Below, piece after piece: positions 10,126 through 22,256 of a stretch of 64,000 nt of DNA (position 1 is its first letter; every line of letters begins with the position of its first letter). The notes beneath the pieces are model-generated. The model searched no databases. It saw only the letters and a program-made list of their open reading frames with translations, and had not been told where the DNA came from. Source of the DNA: Fomitopsis serialis (Eukaryota > Basidiomycota > Agaricomycetes > Polyporales > Fomitopsidaceae); contig NW_025954972.1 of the NCBI RefSeq assembly GCF_022376445.1, positions 310,001-374,000 on the forward strand, given 5' to 3'. The position numbers were made by a program, and so were the translations under genes.

Positions 10126-12957
10126 TCATATGCTCAGAGTATTCTTCCATTGTGCGCCGCCGACCTCTCCTAGAACCCTCTCCACCTCAGCGTATTCGAG
10201 GTTCAGCGCGACTCGTCGATCGTGCTCGGGCCGGCGCGCCACCGTGGCTCCCTCTTCGCTGAGCAGAGCGTGAGATCCTACAAGCGAGTCGAGAACCACA
10301 CGTAGTTCCCCTGGCGCCGGTCTGCGCACGGGATCATCCTCGCCAGCCAGCAAGCTGATATACACGCAGTGTTGGTGCTGAAGCTATGTCAAAATTGGAT
10401 CAGCTGCTAGGCCCCTTGGTAGTTAGTGAACCACACTTACGTCACCCCACTTAATCTCCTCGACGCCCTCTCTCTTGATACACCTAAGCAGGGCGGCAAG
10501 CATGAGCCGTTCGTGGAAGCTGAGCTCGCGCAGATACGCCGCGGTCGGGCTGTTTTGCATGCTCTTGATGACCTCCTTCACGTCGTCTGTCCGCGCCGTC
10601 CTTGATCGTGGCTGCACGAGCTCCACGGCTCGCCTGCAGATGTCAAGCACCCGGCGCGCGTCGCCGCTGATGGAGGACACCTTCATCGCGGCGAACTTGA
10701 CTCCATCGTTGGCAATGACATCGGGTGTGTCAGCTGGCAAGCCCTCTTTCGCACTCTGCAAACGTGCGCGAACGATCTTTTCCAGCTGCGGGGTCGTATA
10801 CGGTTGGAAGTTGATGCGTGTCATGCCTGCGATGTACCGCATGAGCGCGCGGCCTGCCTCTTCGAATGCCAGACTTACCAAGGCGACTTCGCACCCTGCC
10901 TGTCATGACCCGTTCAGGCAGATCCATTGTGTTCGCTACAGCCAGAACGACGAGCTTCGATCCAACGAGCGTCGGCCAATTGAAGAAGTTGTACACCACA
11001 TCTTGCTTGCTCGTCATAAGCTGGTCGAGCTCATCCATGAGCACGACGCTAGGAGCTCATCAGAACGAATCTCCACAAAGGGAAGGGTACTCACCAAGCG
11101 TGTCCACCTGGCCCTGCACGTTCGCCGGCGCTGAAGTGCTTCTGGAGAGACTTGATTGCCTGGGGCGAACTAATCTTCATATGGCCCTCCCTAGAGACAT
11201 CGTGACCGCAAACAGCCTCCCAAGAAGACCATACGCTGCGGCAGGCTCAGGTATTCTTAGTCCGTTAATCTCCACGTACGTGAAGGGGTTCGCTTCCTAC
11301 GCAGAGTAAGGACACAATTGCACAGACATTCGAGAAGACGTACATTTTGCTCTGCCATGCGTTTCAATTCTCGCACTACTGCATGGACAGTCGCCGTCTT
11401 GCCTGTACCAGGCACTCCAGAGATATCTACACAGTCTTAGAATGGCAGATTGCAGTTGTGGAACTGCTTACAGATACATCCTCCGCTGCCTTCCTCCAGC
11501 AGCTCCTCTACTGAACGTAGAATTCGACCATATTCTTCTTCCCGACAGGGTAGTGCCTCCGGTCGCGCAGCAACGTGGAGGACATGCATGGCGCGCAGCC
11601 ACGGGTCCTTGCCCGCCGTCGGCCCTAGTTGCGCTTCCAGCTGCAGGCTAGTGCCCGAGTCCATTGGCGGAGGCGGACGCACCGCGAGCGCGGTGCGCTT
11701 GCGTTTCCGAAGCGCAGCCTTTGAATGTGGAGTTGGTTGCGCGAGCAACTCCTTTGCCACGCGAGACTTGCGGGGTGTGCGAGGTGTACCGGGTGTGCGA
11801 GGTGTCGCTACGCCGCGCCTGCGCTTTCGAGGTGTGGTCGGGGCGATGTCATCGTCTGCTTCGTCCTCCACGATCTCATCGTCTTCACTTGCATCCACAT
11901 CGTTGAGGGGGACTTCGAAGGAGCTATCTCCAGTATCAGATTCCTCATCATTGTCTCGATGTCGTTTCGTCAGTAGACGGCCCACAACCCCGTCATCCGC
12001 GCGTTCGTTCCCGGAATCAACATCGACACCTTTTGCCCGCCGGTCGGTCTTCCTGCGTGCGTGCTTGTCGGTCTTCTCCCTCTTTCCAGCGGCGGGATCT
12101 TCCTCAGCGACGACTACGTTCCAAATCTCAACGCTGCCACTCCGCAAAGTATCCCGGTTTAGTGCATCCTGCCGGAAGGTATCCCAGTCGAACGCATAGA
12201 ATATGCCTCGCGAGGATCGACTGCTGACGCGCAATAGAACGCGGACTCCCGGGTCTCGCTCTCAAGTACGTAGCCAGGCTTCCGCTTGGACGAGGACGAC
12301 TCCGCCCGGCTGGAGGAGATTGGGCAGGTGGAAATGATGCTGGACGGGGAGTATGACGGTGGACGATAACGAGTATATATTTCGTTCTGCGGATGATGTT
12401 AGCACTTCACGAGCGCATGCACGACATACAGAAACCAGCTCGAGGGTAGATCATGACGCACCTCCTCACAATCTCTGCGTGCACGAATGGCAGGAAGTTC
12501 AGATGGCCTGTTGAACCAATGCACCATGACCCTGCAGCCCTTCTCATCCGTCCCATCCTCCGTGGCCACCGCTATGACGGCCACAATCACGGCGACGCTG
12601 GCTTGTCTGGACACGGTCCGTACAAAGACTGCGTCTCCACTCGGAATATTTCGTGCGTGTCATCGCCGAGGACGCGTTCCTTCGCCCTGCCTTTGTTCGC
12701 GCGTCCGTAAACCCTGGCTGCCCGTCGCACCGTCATGGTATTTCTCCTCGTAAATTGCGTATAATAGCGTGTCTTCAACGACGCCATGTCGTGGTTCTCC
12801 GCATCTCGTTCTTCTTCGTACAAGTCTGAGACCGTCGTTTCGCGTTCGAAGACGTGTTCTCCGGCAGGTGCATTCGCGACGTCGGATGATTGTAGGGGTA
12901 CTTGGGTAGGTAAGGTTGGCCGCGCGTAGATCGTCGTAGCGGGGTTCCAGAAGCCAT
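10126..12957 (-). CDS. ORC1: Origin recognition complex subunit 1
   Basis: Largest ORC subunit; binds replication origins in the nucleus with ATP and helps load MCM. Minus-strand pieces in order: N-terminus [17 protein letters not shown]; a BAH domain around 12.3-12.7 kb ([32 protein letters not shown]); a long acidic/basic linker with SP/TP-rich patches ([15 protein letters not shown]). The AAA+ core has Walker [14 protein letters not shown] near 11.4 kb, [18 protein letters not shown], Walker [14 protein letters not shown] near 11.04 kb, sensor motif [15 protein letters not shown] and the SGDARR motif. A winged-helix tail ([30 protein letters not shown]) ends at the stop at 10126. Several 50-60 nt introns. 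The start is set at [10 protein letters not shown] (12957), but this frame must shift to reach the acidic stretch [14 protein letters not shown], by an unplaced intron or a lost base. A later Met at 12736 is an alternative. Divergent from KAP123. Confidence 0.93.
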
Positions 12958-14604
12958 GCTTCACAAAGAGAATGAGCAACGAAAGGCAGAGGGACAGCAG
13001 CCACGGCACTGAGCGCGAGCGGTGTGTAGGCGAAAGTGACAAGTCGAGTCTGTTCGATCGGGATTCGGCGCGAGCGCGTCGCGAAACGTAGGCGCCCGCG
13101 GCCAGACACGGTCACGTGACATGATTCACGGTGGACACTGGAGATGCAGCCAACGAATTCCTGACCGGTACTCAGCGCGACCACGACTTGGAGAAACACC
13201 GCTTGTTTGAAGTAACTTCACACTGCTGCTTTTTCTTTAAGTGCAACACGGTAATTCGATGAATACTGTCGGAGGTCTTCGCGCTCAAAGGTAGTAATTG
13301 CCATGGCGGTTCATTCGATTGAGATTATCATGAATCTGCACCAGGGAATTTGCACAGGCGTTATTCTTCGATAGAGGTGTGCACTTATTCCATACAACTG
13401 TGTTGTGGTATGTAATCTGTATCATTGGTTTAGAAAGAATATAGAGTCCTGTATCGAGTCGTTACCAACAGAAGTACTAGGCACTTGAATGAGACAGGGA
13501 GACTAACGTAAATCAAATAGCTGGCCAGCTCACAGCGCAGAGTGGTTCAATCAACGATGTGGTATGTGAAGACAAGTGCTCGTGCTGAGGTCGGGGAGAA
13601 CGTTTATTTACCGTTGTTGTCCAAGAGCTTCGTTCCTGGCTGGTTATGGCAAGTCCTCGCCATATCCTCCGGGCTCGGACCCTGCCGGCGGGAGAGGAGG
13701 CTTTGGAGGCACTTCCGACAAATACGTTTATGTCGCGGTGAATGCCAAGGATAATCAAGGGCGTAAATGAAAAGCTTGTGCCTCATAGAGTCCGAACTTG
13801 CACGGTCGCGTTAATCTCCGGCAGACCCGCGAAACTGATAGGTACCGTTGACACTGATTAGAAGGCTGCACCTGTGCATAGACTCGGAGTTAGAGCTCCA
13901 GACTCTGCCAGTCTGACAGTCGAGGACGTAAAATTTTGCCCTGGAAAAGCACCTTTGAACACCGAAGAGAGCACGGCATGCCTCATGCAAGAATAGGCGC
14001 CATACGCCGCCGGTACATTTGCGAGCACTGCGAGATGACTTGGGTCATTCCATCTCAAAAATGATACGATGGCAATACTACGAACGCTTTCACACGTAAT
14101 GTTGTTGCCTCGCGCATACCCAAACCTGAAGGAAGGCAGCCATAAATCCAGACATGTTGTCAATGCCGTACAAAGATGGCGCACGGCTCCTCATCCCAGC
14201 TCTCCAATCGAGCATTGCCGTAAATTTTACCTGCAGAAGCTTGACCGATATTCACCACTGGTGTTTATAAGTTGACTCACATGGCGGAATGCTTCGCTTC
14301 AGCGGGGTGCACGTATTCATGACGACCCCCTTGCAGGACTGACATTGGAGGCTCCTTCCATCATTCCAATGCCCTCAACCTCAGAGGCTAGGTGAAGACG
14401 TAAAGCGGAAGGAGGAGAGCGTAAGCTGCAGTGCGCCCGTCTCGGAAGCGCGTCCGACGAGTGGAAGGCGTTGTCGGGCGCGTGGTCGACCATTGATCGA
14501 TCGCACGTGGTGGCAGCTAAGAAATCCAAACTCAGCCAAAATTTTGGTACGCTGCCCTTTGGCTTTTGCCACCTTCTTCCCCAGTCCTTGCCCATTCTAC
14601 ACCC
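12958..14604. other. Divergent promoter region between ORC1 and KAP123
   Basis: About 1.65 kb between two divergently transcribed housekeeping genes, so both promoters should lie here. A 64-residue plus-strand frame at 13576-13770 ends with a Gly-rich part and DKYVYVAVNAKDNQG. It looks protein-like, but I cannot connect it to a start or a family. No TATA box is obvious next to the KAP123 start. Confidence 0.4.
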
Positions 14605-17600
14605 ATGGATGTGCGTCGTTTCTCTGGCTTGTGTTGACGGAAGCTAAGGCTCTTTACAGCCCAACTTCGTGCAAGGACTTCACACTCTCCTCGTTCAGTC
14701 TACCGCGAACGATACGGTGCAGCTCAAAGCTGTAAGTCGATCGCGTCTGTCTCAGCCGAATTCGCGCTCACTCAACGATCGGACGCGTCCAGGCCACCGC
14801 CCAGCTCAACCGAGAGTATTACAAAAAACCAGCATGCATACCCGCTCTTGCTAACATCATCGCGAGCTCGCCTGACCAGGGCGTGAGTCGTGCGAGGCGA
14901 TGTAATCACTGGATAGTTTTAACGGCTGTACAAACTTAGGTCCGTCAACTCGCCGCTGTAGAACTACGCAAGCGGGTTGCTCTTGCTAGTGGCGAACTAT
15001 GGCTTGCAATCTCACAAAGTGACCGGGAACAAATCAAGGCTAAGCTGCCTGAGCTCGTCCTCTCGGATCCCAGGTTCGTCATCTAGCCCATCCGTCGCAG
15101 GCAGGGTATCAATCTGCAAGTCTGCAGCAATCTCGTCCGGCATTCGACCGCGCGTGTCATCGCAGCTATTGCAGGCATCGAGATCCCTGTAGGGCAATGG
15201 CAATCCCTCCTTCCTTTCCTCCAGCAGACATGCACGTCCGCTACCGCTTCGCACCGCGAAGTCGGCATCTATATCCTTTATACGGTGCTCGAGAACATCG
15301 TTGAAGGCTTCGAGAACCACCTCAAGGAGCTCTTTACGCTGTTTGGTGCGCTGTTGAACGACCCTGAAAGCCTTGAGGTCAGGATCACTACTGTCCGGTG
15401 AGTCTTGCCCGTGTCCTGCCCACGAACAGTCGTTCACACTTGCGCAGCGCTCTCGGTGTCATAGCGCAATACATTGATCAAGATGATAAGGAAGACATCG
15501 TATGCGTTTCACATTCGTCGTCTCTACACTTGCTCAACATCCTTGTTACATAGAAAGCGTTCCAGAGCATGCTTCCTGCGATGATCACAACGATTGGCCA
15601 GTGCGTCGAGGGTGGAAACGAGCCGGGCGCGCGGCAGTTATTCGATGTGCTCGAAACGCTGTTGATCCTCGAGACACCTTTGCTCGGTCAACATATCCCG
15701 CAGCTTGTCCAATTCCTCTTGACATGTGGCGCTAACAGGACCTTCGAGAATGAGCTGCGCGTGCTTGCTCTGAACGCCCTCAACTGGACCGTGCAGTAGT
15801 ATGTCTGCTCACTTCACGCTCTGATTACGGGATGTTAACGCCCACCTGCAGCAAAAAGTCGAAGGTGCAGGCGAATAACATCGCGCCTGTCATCCTCGAG
15901 GGCCTCATGCCCATTGCGACGGAGCCTGAGCCCGAGGATGCTGATGAGGATGCTCCCTCCCGCGTACGTCTCCTTTGTCGCTGACGAACGCCTAGGCACT
16001 GACATCCTCGTAGTCCGCTCTCCGCATCGTCGACTGCCTGGCGACTAACCTTCCGCCCACGCAGGTGTTCCCTCCTCTCCGGAACCTCATCCAGCAGTAC
16101 TTCTCGTCGCCTGATCCGACCTTCCGTCGGGGCGCGATGCTCGCGCTCGGCGTGTCTGTGGAGGGCTGCAGCGAATTCATGACCCCGCTCATGCCGCAGG
16201 TATGGCCGATGATCGAGGTCGGCCTGCACGACTCCGATGGGCAGGTGCGCAAGGCGAGCTGCATCGCGGTCAGTTGCTTGTGCGAGTGGCTCGAGGAGGA
16301 GTGCGCGTCGAAGCACGCGGTGCTCGTGCCGACTATTATGCAGCTCGTGAACGACCCCGCTACGCAACGCAACGCGTGCACCGCGCTCGACGCGCTGCTC
16401 GAGGTCATGCACGAGACGATTGGGACGTACCTCGAGATGATCATGCAGCAGATGGTCGGCCTGCTCGACACTGCGCCGATCCCCGTCAAGTCGGTCGTGA
16501 TCGGCGCCATCGGCAGCGCCGCGCACGCGTCTGGCGACAAGTTCCTCCCGTACTTCCCCAGCATCATGGAGCGCTTCAAGCACTTCCTGGTCCTCCGCGG
16601 CGAGGGCGAGGAACAGGAGCTTCGGGGAATCACCATGGACGCCGTCGGCACGTTCGCGGAGGCGGTCGGCAAGGAGCACTTCAGCCCATACGTGACTGAC
16701 ATGATGAACTGCGCGTTCGACGGCATCGATATGGGCAGTGCTCGCCTGCGCGAGTGCAGCTTCCTGTTCTTCGGCATCCTCTCACGTGTCTTCGGAGATG
16801 ACTTCGCCGTGTACCTGCCCAAGATCGTTCCGGCCCTGGTGGCGAGCTGCCAGCAAGCGGAGCACGGTGATGATTCTGGAGCCGTCGCGAGTACGTTTCT
16901 CAGTCGCTGTTTCCGTGTGCTAGTGAACTGATCGGTCGGTGTTCGTTTCGCAGCATCGAACTCTGAGAACCTCGCCAACTTCGCGACGGGCACCTCGCCT
17001 GCGAACGCAATCACTGTCACTGACGGCGAGAACGGCAGCGTCGATATTGAGGAGGATGTCGACCTGGACAAGCTGCTCGACGTCAACAGCACCATTTGCA
17101 TCGAGAAGGAGATCGCCGCCGACACCGTGGGCACGTTGTTCGCCGCCACCCGAAGCCACTTCCTGCCTTACGTTGAGCAATGCACGATCGAGCTCATCAG
17201 TCTGCTCCCGCACTACTACGATGGTATCAGGAAGTCCGCGGTGGACTCGCTGCTGGAGATCGTCAGGACGTTCTATGAGCTGAGCAGCCCCCAGGAGTGG
17301 ACACCTGGTCTGACGGTGAGTCAACTGAGCTAGCATATAGGATGTGTCACCTGAGCTATGTATAGGCTGCGCCCCTCAGTGCTCAGGTCGTGCAGCTCAT
17401 CAACCACATATGGCCTCCTCTCTTCGAGATGTACGAGTCTGAGGACAACAAGTACGTAACACACCGTCATGGATCGTTCTTTCACTGAGCAGACCTGCTA
17501 TTGTAGAAAGGTAGTGTCGTCCTTGTGCGTCGGTTTGGCAGAGACCATCAACAAAGTCGGCCCCGGCTTCCTGGACGGACGTGGGTGAACTTCTGCCCAC

Positions 17601-18551
17601 ATATCCTTGATCTAGCTCATATCCTTTACAGGTCTGGAGCAGGTCGGGACAATTGCAAACCAGGTCCTTGATCAGAAGGCTATCTGCCAGCAGGACCCTG
17701 ATCAGGATGAGGAGGAAGAAGCACCGGAGGATCAGGCGGAATACGATTCTATGCTTATCTCTTCGGCAGGCGACCTTGTTGCTGCACTGGCAAACGCCCT
17801 CGGCCAGAACTTCTCACCAGCATTCCAGACCTTCCTCCCTCTTATCTCCAAGTACTATGTACGTACCTCAGATTTTGCTCAGGGTGTAGTGACTGATTGT
17901 CTTTGCCGTGTAGAAAAAGAACCGGTCGTTGAGCGACCGTTCATCCGCCATTGGGTGTCTATCGGAGATCATCGCTGGGATGAAGGGCGCTGTCACGCCC
18001 TTCACGGAACCGCTTCTTGACCTCTTCTTCCGCGCACTATCCGACGACGAGGCCGAAGTGCAGTGCAACGCTGCATTTGCTGTTGGCCTCTTGATCGAGC
18101 ACTCTCAGCTGGACCTCTCGCAACACTACCTGAAGGTGCTCGCGTCGATTCGTCCGTTGTTCGTCGTCGCCCCCGATGCACCCGGTGCACGCCTCAATGC
18201 CGCGACAACGCCGTCGGCGCGGTCGGCCGCATGATTGTCCGGAACACCGCCGCTGTCCCCTTGATCAAGTCCTCCCTGTCTTCTTCGACGCCCTTCCGCT
18301 CAAGAACGACTACCTTGAGAACCGCCCCGTGTTCGCCGCCATCTTCCACCTGTTCAAGACGAATACGGCGGTGCTCCACCCGTACTTGGACCGCCTGCTC
18401 AGCGTCTTCGCCTTGTCCTCGACCCCAGCGGCCCCGAGCAGGTCGGCGACGAGATCCGGGCAGAGCTCATCAACCTGATCGGTGCGTTGAGCCGTGAGAC
18501 CCATCGAAAATTCAGGCGGCCGGCCTCGGCCCCTTCGTGCCGGGAGCATAG
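14605..18551 (+). CDS. KAP123: Karyopherin/importin beta-4 (Kap123-type)
   Basis: Nuclear import receptor for ribosomal proteins and histones, built of HEAT repeats; shuttles through nuclear pores with Ran-GTP. Exon 1 is only ATGGAT (14605-14610), joined to PNFVQGLHTLLVQ at 14660. The importin-beta N-terminal part follows (VQLKAATAQLNREYYK, VRQLAAVELRKRV). Then HEAT repeats run throughout, for example VFPPLRNLIQQYFSS, GAMLALGVSVEGCSE and MEVGLHDSDGQVRKAS-like units. There is an acidic insertion (IEEDVDLDKLLDVN) and a second acidic loop (QDPDQDEEEEAPEDQAEYD). About a dozen introns of roughly 50 nt. The C-terminus KIQAAGLGPFVPGA ends at TAG 18549-18551. Four one-base losses (near 18200, 18258, 18411 and 18508) break the last 350 bases, while the protein in the shifted frames stays fully conserved. 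Sequence error is more likely than decay. Confidence 0.93.
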
Positions 18552-21014
18552 AGATTGTGGGATAGACTGAAGAGAAGTGGGTTATGGCGGGCATGAATTG
18601 GAATATCGTTTTGCTCATCGTACAGTGTTGTCTCGGATTACCATGATATCACTCCATTACTGTGTTTTTAATGCATACCTTTTATCATGACAGTACATGA
18701 AACACGCATCGAAGCGTGTGTGATATATAAGGGGTCACCAGAGTTGAAGACCAGTCATCAAGCTTGCATCAAGCCGTGTCTCAACAAACCTCTTCATGGT
18801 TGCGTCTTCTGGAGCATGTTGTTGTGATCATGACATGTACGAGCATGTACGTCGTCCACGTAGGGCTGTTGATTGGCTATTGAAAGGCTAATGTGTATCG
18901 GACTAGCGTTGATCTTGACGTGGAGACGACGCGAGATCAGAGACGTGTAGAAGACGACATGCGACAGGGCTGGGAATGGTCGTACGGAGACAGCGAGTTG
19001 AACCGTACTATTTCATATATGAGTGTGGAAGGTGATGCAGACCGATGGTGATCGAAACACTCGATTTGCCACCCGTGTCCGATGAACCTCATCTAAACAA
19101 CTTGAAATTATCTAGGCGACATCAATAGCTGTACAGCGCGCCAGCAGTACGACAGTGACATACCCTGTGAGCAGTATTTCCACCGACATTCTGGGGGTAC
19201 TTCGTCGAAATGGTCTTCATTAACGATCGTACACGGACGAGTAACTCGGTCCGTCGATAACTAGAACATGAGTACAAAGGATGATCGAGTTTGAGTTACG
19301 ACTGGACTCGATAGGATGAGAAGATGTTGTGAATGCGAGGCATTCATCAGTCACTTTAAGCGGTCGAGCTTGTAAGATGGAGTCAGCAACACGGTGCATA
19401 CGAATCATCAAGTCAATGAATCCGAACCTCGTGCTCGCGGACGACAGTGATGGGCTGTTCGAAAGTCAAGCCACGTATAGCACCGAACTTGACTTTGACA
19501 CAGAGACGATACTTCAAAGAGCACGACACGTCAGCCGATGTCGCCATAACACATTTGAGCAAGATGTCGTACCGAGACAGCAAGCCGGACTTGGCGGGGA
19601 GATGAGTCTCATAGCAATGGTGCAGACGCGGGCTACTCCGAATGATTCGGTTGCGCATCGGCGTTTCTCAACACTGACACTGCGCGGACAATGACGGCAG
19701 CTCCCGCGAGACCTGCTCAGTACTGAAATCAACAGTATCCCATAGAAACTAGTTAGATTGACAAAGGTCAGATGGCTCAGCTTGGACTCAGCTGCAGCAA
19801 CTCGACCGAGATTGTTAGCCCTGTACGAATTTACTTCGCTGGGACGGCTGTACATATGTTTAGCTATAGGTAGTCAGTCTCTACCGTACTCGTGTCGTAT
19901 GATATAGGTAGAACTCCGCTCACCTCAGTCCCGGTACGAGTTAACAACTCGATTGAGTTGTAATTCAGGCTGAGGATGAACATTACATCACTTGTCCTGC
20001 GGCAGATATCGAGACCGCGACCGTTGACCTCAGGGTACACCTCGAACCTCACCAGTGACCATTGCTTGGACTCGTACGTGTCTTCAAGCTATGGCTGTCT
20101 TATTTATTGGACTGCACCGATGTTGGTGTAGTAGGTTTCGCGCAACAAAGTTGCCCCCGCAACGAGGCAGCCGATCAACTTCCCGTGTCCACACGTCGCT
20201 CTCAACAGTGCTGGGCAACATGAACAGCTGGCATCGAGACGGATACTACATTCCACCTCATACATCTGTAAAAGCCCTCAGGAGATAGGAGGATACCACC
20301 ATGATGATATACAGCCGCAGAGATGATGTACGTACCCTAACTCCAGGCATATGATGGATTTGAGGACAACGTTCGAATGCATCTGTCCCATGAGTCAGTG
20401 TCATGCACGGCCTCTGCATTATTCCAATTCACTGAACCGCTGAGTCTACAGCAACGCAGGGGATCACGAGTGTTGGCCGTAATTTGCTCGAAGACGCGAA
20501 ACTTTGAAGTGTCCGCTCCGCCGTCAGAAGAATCAAGGAACAGCAAGACCAGCACTGTGATGTTCTACTAGAGTAGCAGAGAACACCGAGTGTGTGCTGA
20601 CGATACAACTGTGAATCTCATATTTCTGCGACTACTGCGCCATCACTCACCCTCTTTGCGATGTCTAGGAATGTGACTACTCGTTTGAGGCGGTTCAGTA
20701 CCGGTGGTAGATCAAGAACACAGGCACGTACCCTGTCACCATACGCGGAGCAAACGAAACGCCTTGTTCATCGGAACGACGCCAGCCGACAGCACAGGAA
20801 CGCAGTGACCACGTTTTGTGGTCTGGACATCGGATCTTGTCTGCCTTGCTCTAATCGCGGTGTCTGCGTATCAGATGCACTGCTTGAAATTCATAGATGG
20901 TCGGTAGGGACAATGTTCAATGCATAAAGCAGAGGTCTGTGAAATTGCGCCTCAGCATCTTTTCTGGCATTCGTCGCGAGCCACATACTACAGTCCATTA
21001 CCGAGGTTCCCGCT
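18552..21014. other. Intergenic, about 2.5 kb without a recognised gene
   Basis: Long gap between KAP123 and the fourth secreted-protein copy. A TATA-like stretch (TATATAAGGGG) occurs near 18722. Several 60-120-residue shadow frames exist on both strands, none with a domain, signal peptide or matching exon structure. I could not identify repeats or element ends, but an old degraded element would be hard to see by eye. Confidence 0.4.
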
Positions 21015-21934
21015 ATGGCTTCCTCGATACTCATGCTTATTACAGCAGCTCTCCTCATGAAGCTCGTACATGCACAGGAAACCCACTATGTCTCTCTCGT
21101 GAACAAGTTAAGTCACCAGGTTAAGGTTGTTCTTCTTGACGTTGACACACCGGGTAGTTGTGGCCAAGGTTATGTGAGTGCGCAGGACATCGAAAGAAAT
21201 GCGATGCGCTGATGACGATGAATAGCCTGTCCTGGGAGGATTGTATGGCGAGTTCTACAACGCGAGCGAGACCTCGCTCTTCAAAGGCCCTGCATGGGGT
21301 CTGATTGCGTAAGGAATCATATAATGGTGAACAGGTCTTGCAATGTTGACCTTGGAAGTGGCACAGTTACCTTCAATACAGTGAGCATGCACGTTCAGGA
21401 TCACGAACAATGAGCTCACCTTTGTCGGCTCGATCTAGCCGACAATAATGGCATGCATCTCGCGGCTTTCTATGCGCGGCCGATGGTATTAAGCCTTTTG
21501 GACAGGAAACAACGTATGTGGAAAGAACGGCGAAGGCTGCACAATGGTCGAAGCTTCACTCAGCGACACCGGCAGTAGCGTGGACATTACTCTCGTCCCT
21601 CCGTACGTCCCGCGTCTTGTTGGCCACTTCCAGATTGACCTATATGTCTTAGGCACGAGTTCTCGGTGACCACGGGCTTCGGATACTACGGCGGCTGCGA
21701 TGGTTCCGGGCTGGACTGTGAGTGATCATCTGCGGTGAAGGCATGTATCAGACCGCAACGGATGAGATCGCAGGCACCAGCGCAGATTGCATCGAAGCCA
21801 AACATGACTCGAGCCAAGGTGACCGACAGATAGCCTGCACGGCTCCCAATGTCAGTCCATGCACATGTCTAGAGAAGTCTAGAATGGCTCTGATGTCCAC
21901 GCAGGTCAATCTCGCGATCACGTTTTGTGACTGA
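21015..21934 (+). CDS. Small secreted cysteine-rich protein, thaumatin/'glycopeptide'-like (copy D, diverged)
   Basis: Fourth family member, on the opposite strand and about 13 kb from the array. It has a signal peptide (MASSILMLITAALLM, cleaved near VHAQ), then ETHYVSLVN, CGQGYPVLGGLYGEFYN and an inserted segment not found in A-C (SCNVDLGSGTVTFNT). CGKNGEGCTMVEASL, SSVDITLVPP, HEFSVTTGFGYYGGCDG and a loop with GTSADC follow. The last small exon encodes VNLAITFCD, ending at 21934. Intron positions in the second half match those of copy B. The exact exon chain between 21300 and 21530 is uncertain because several GT/AG pairs are possible. The conserved cysteines, acidic loops and C-terminus argue for the same fold; the altered N-terminal half suggests a different ligand or role. 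Confidence 0.75.
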
Positions 21935-22256
21935 GCTACTATTAGCAGTGGCCCGACATCGAATGATGGAGAAAGGTTACATACATTACATTCGCATTGC
22001 ACGGTATTAGTCTTGTGGAGGGTGACAAGACCTACAAAGCGTTGTCCGGTCAATACATTGCTTCGTGTTACAATGGGCCATGCCGGATGTACTGCAGAAC
22101 CGAGCTGACGCAACGTGTACGACTGTATTGGTCAAGACTCAATGTTCCACGACGCGAGGGTCTGCAAACAATCTGTTCAGTCGATTGCATTATTATGACC
22201 CCTCATCGTACGGCTGTACGATACGACGTAAGTATACAACATCCCAGAGATACCTC
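21935..22256. other. Convergent 3' region
   Basis: About 320 bases between the 3' ends of secreted copy D (plus) and DSC1 (minus). It should hold both terminators. Nothing else was recognised. Confidence 0.4.

Noticed and set aside
11450..12199. 249-codon plus-strand frame
   Set aside because: Shadow of the ORC1 linker: Ser/Arg-rich low-complexity translation opposite a well-supported gene.
15825..17149. Long minus-strand frames of 284 and 385 codons
   Set aside because: Antisense of the GC-rich HEAT-repeat exons of KAP123; Arg/His/Glu-rich and Ser-rich patterns typical of shadows.
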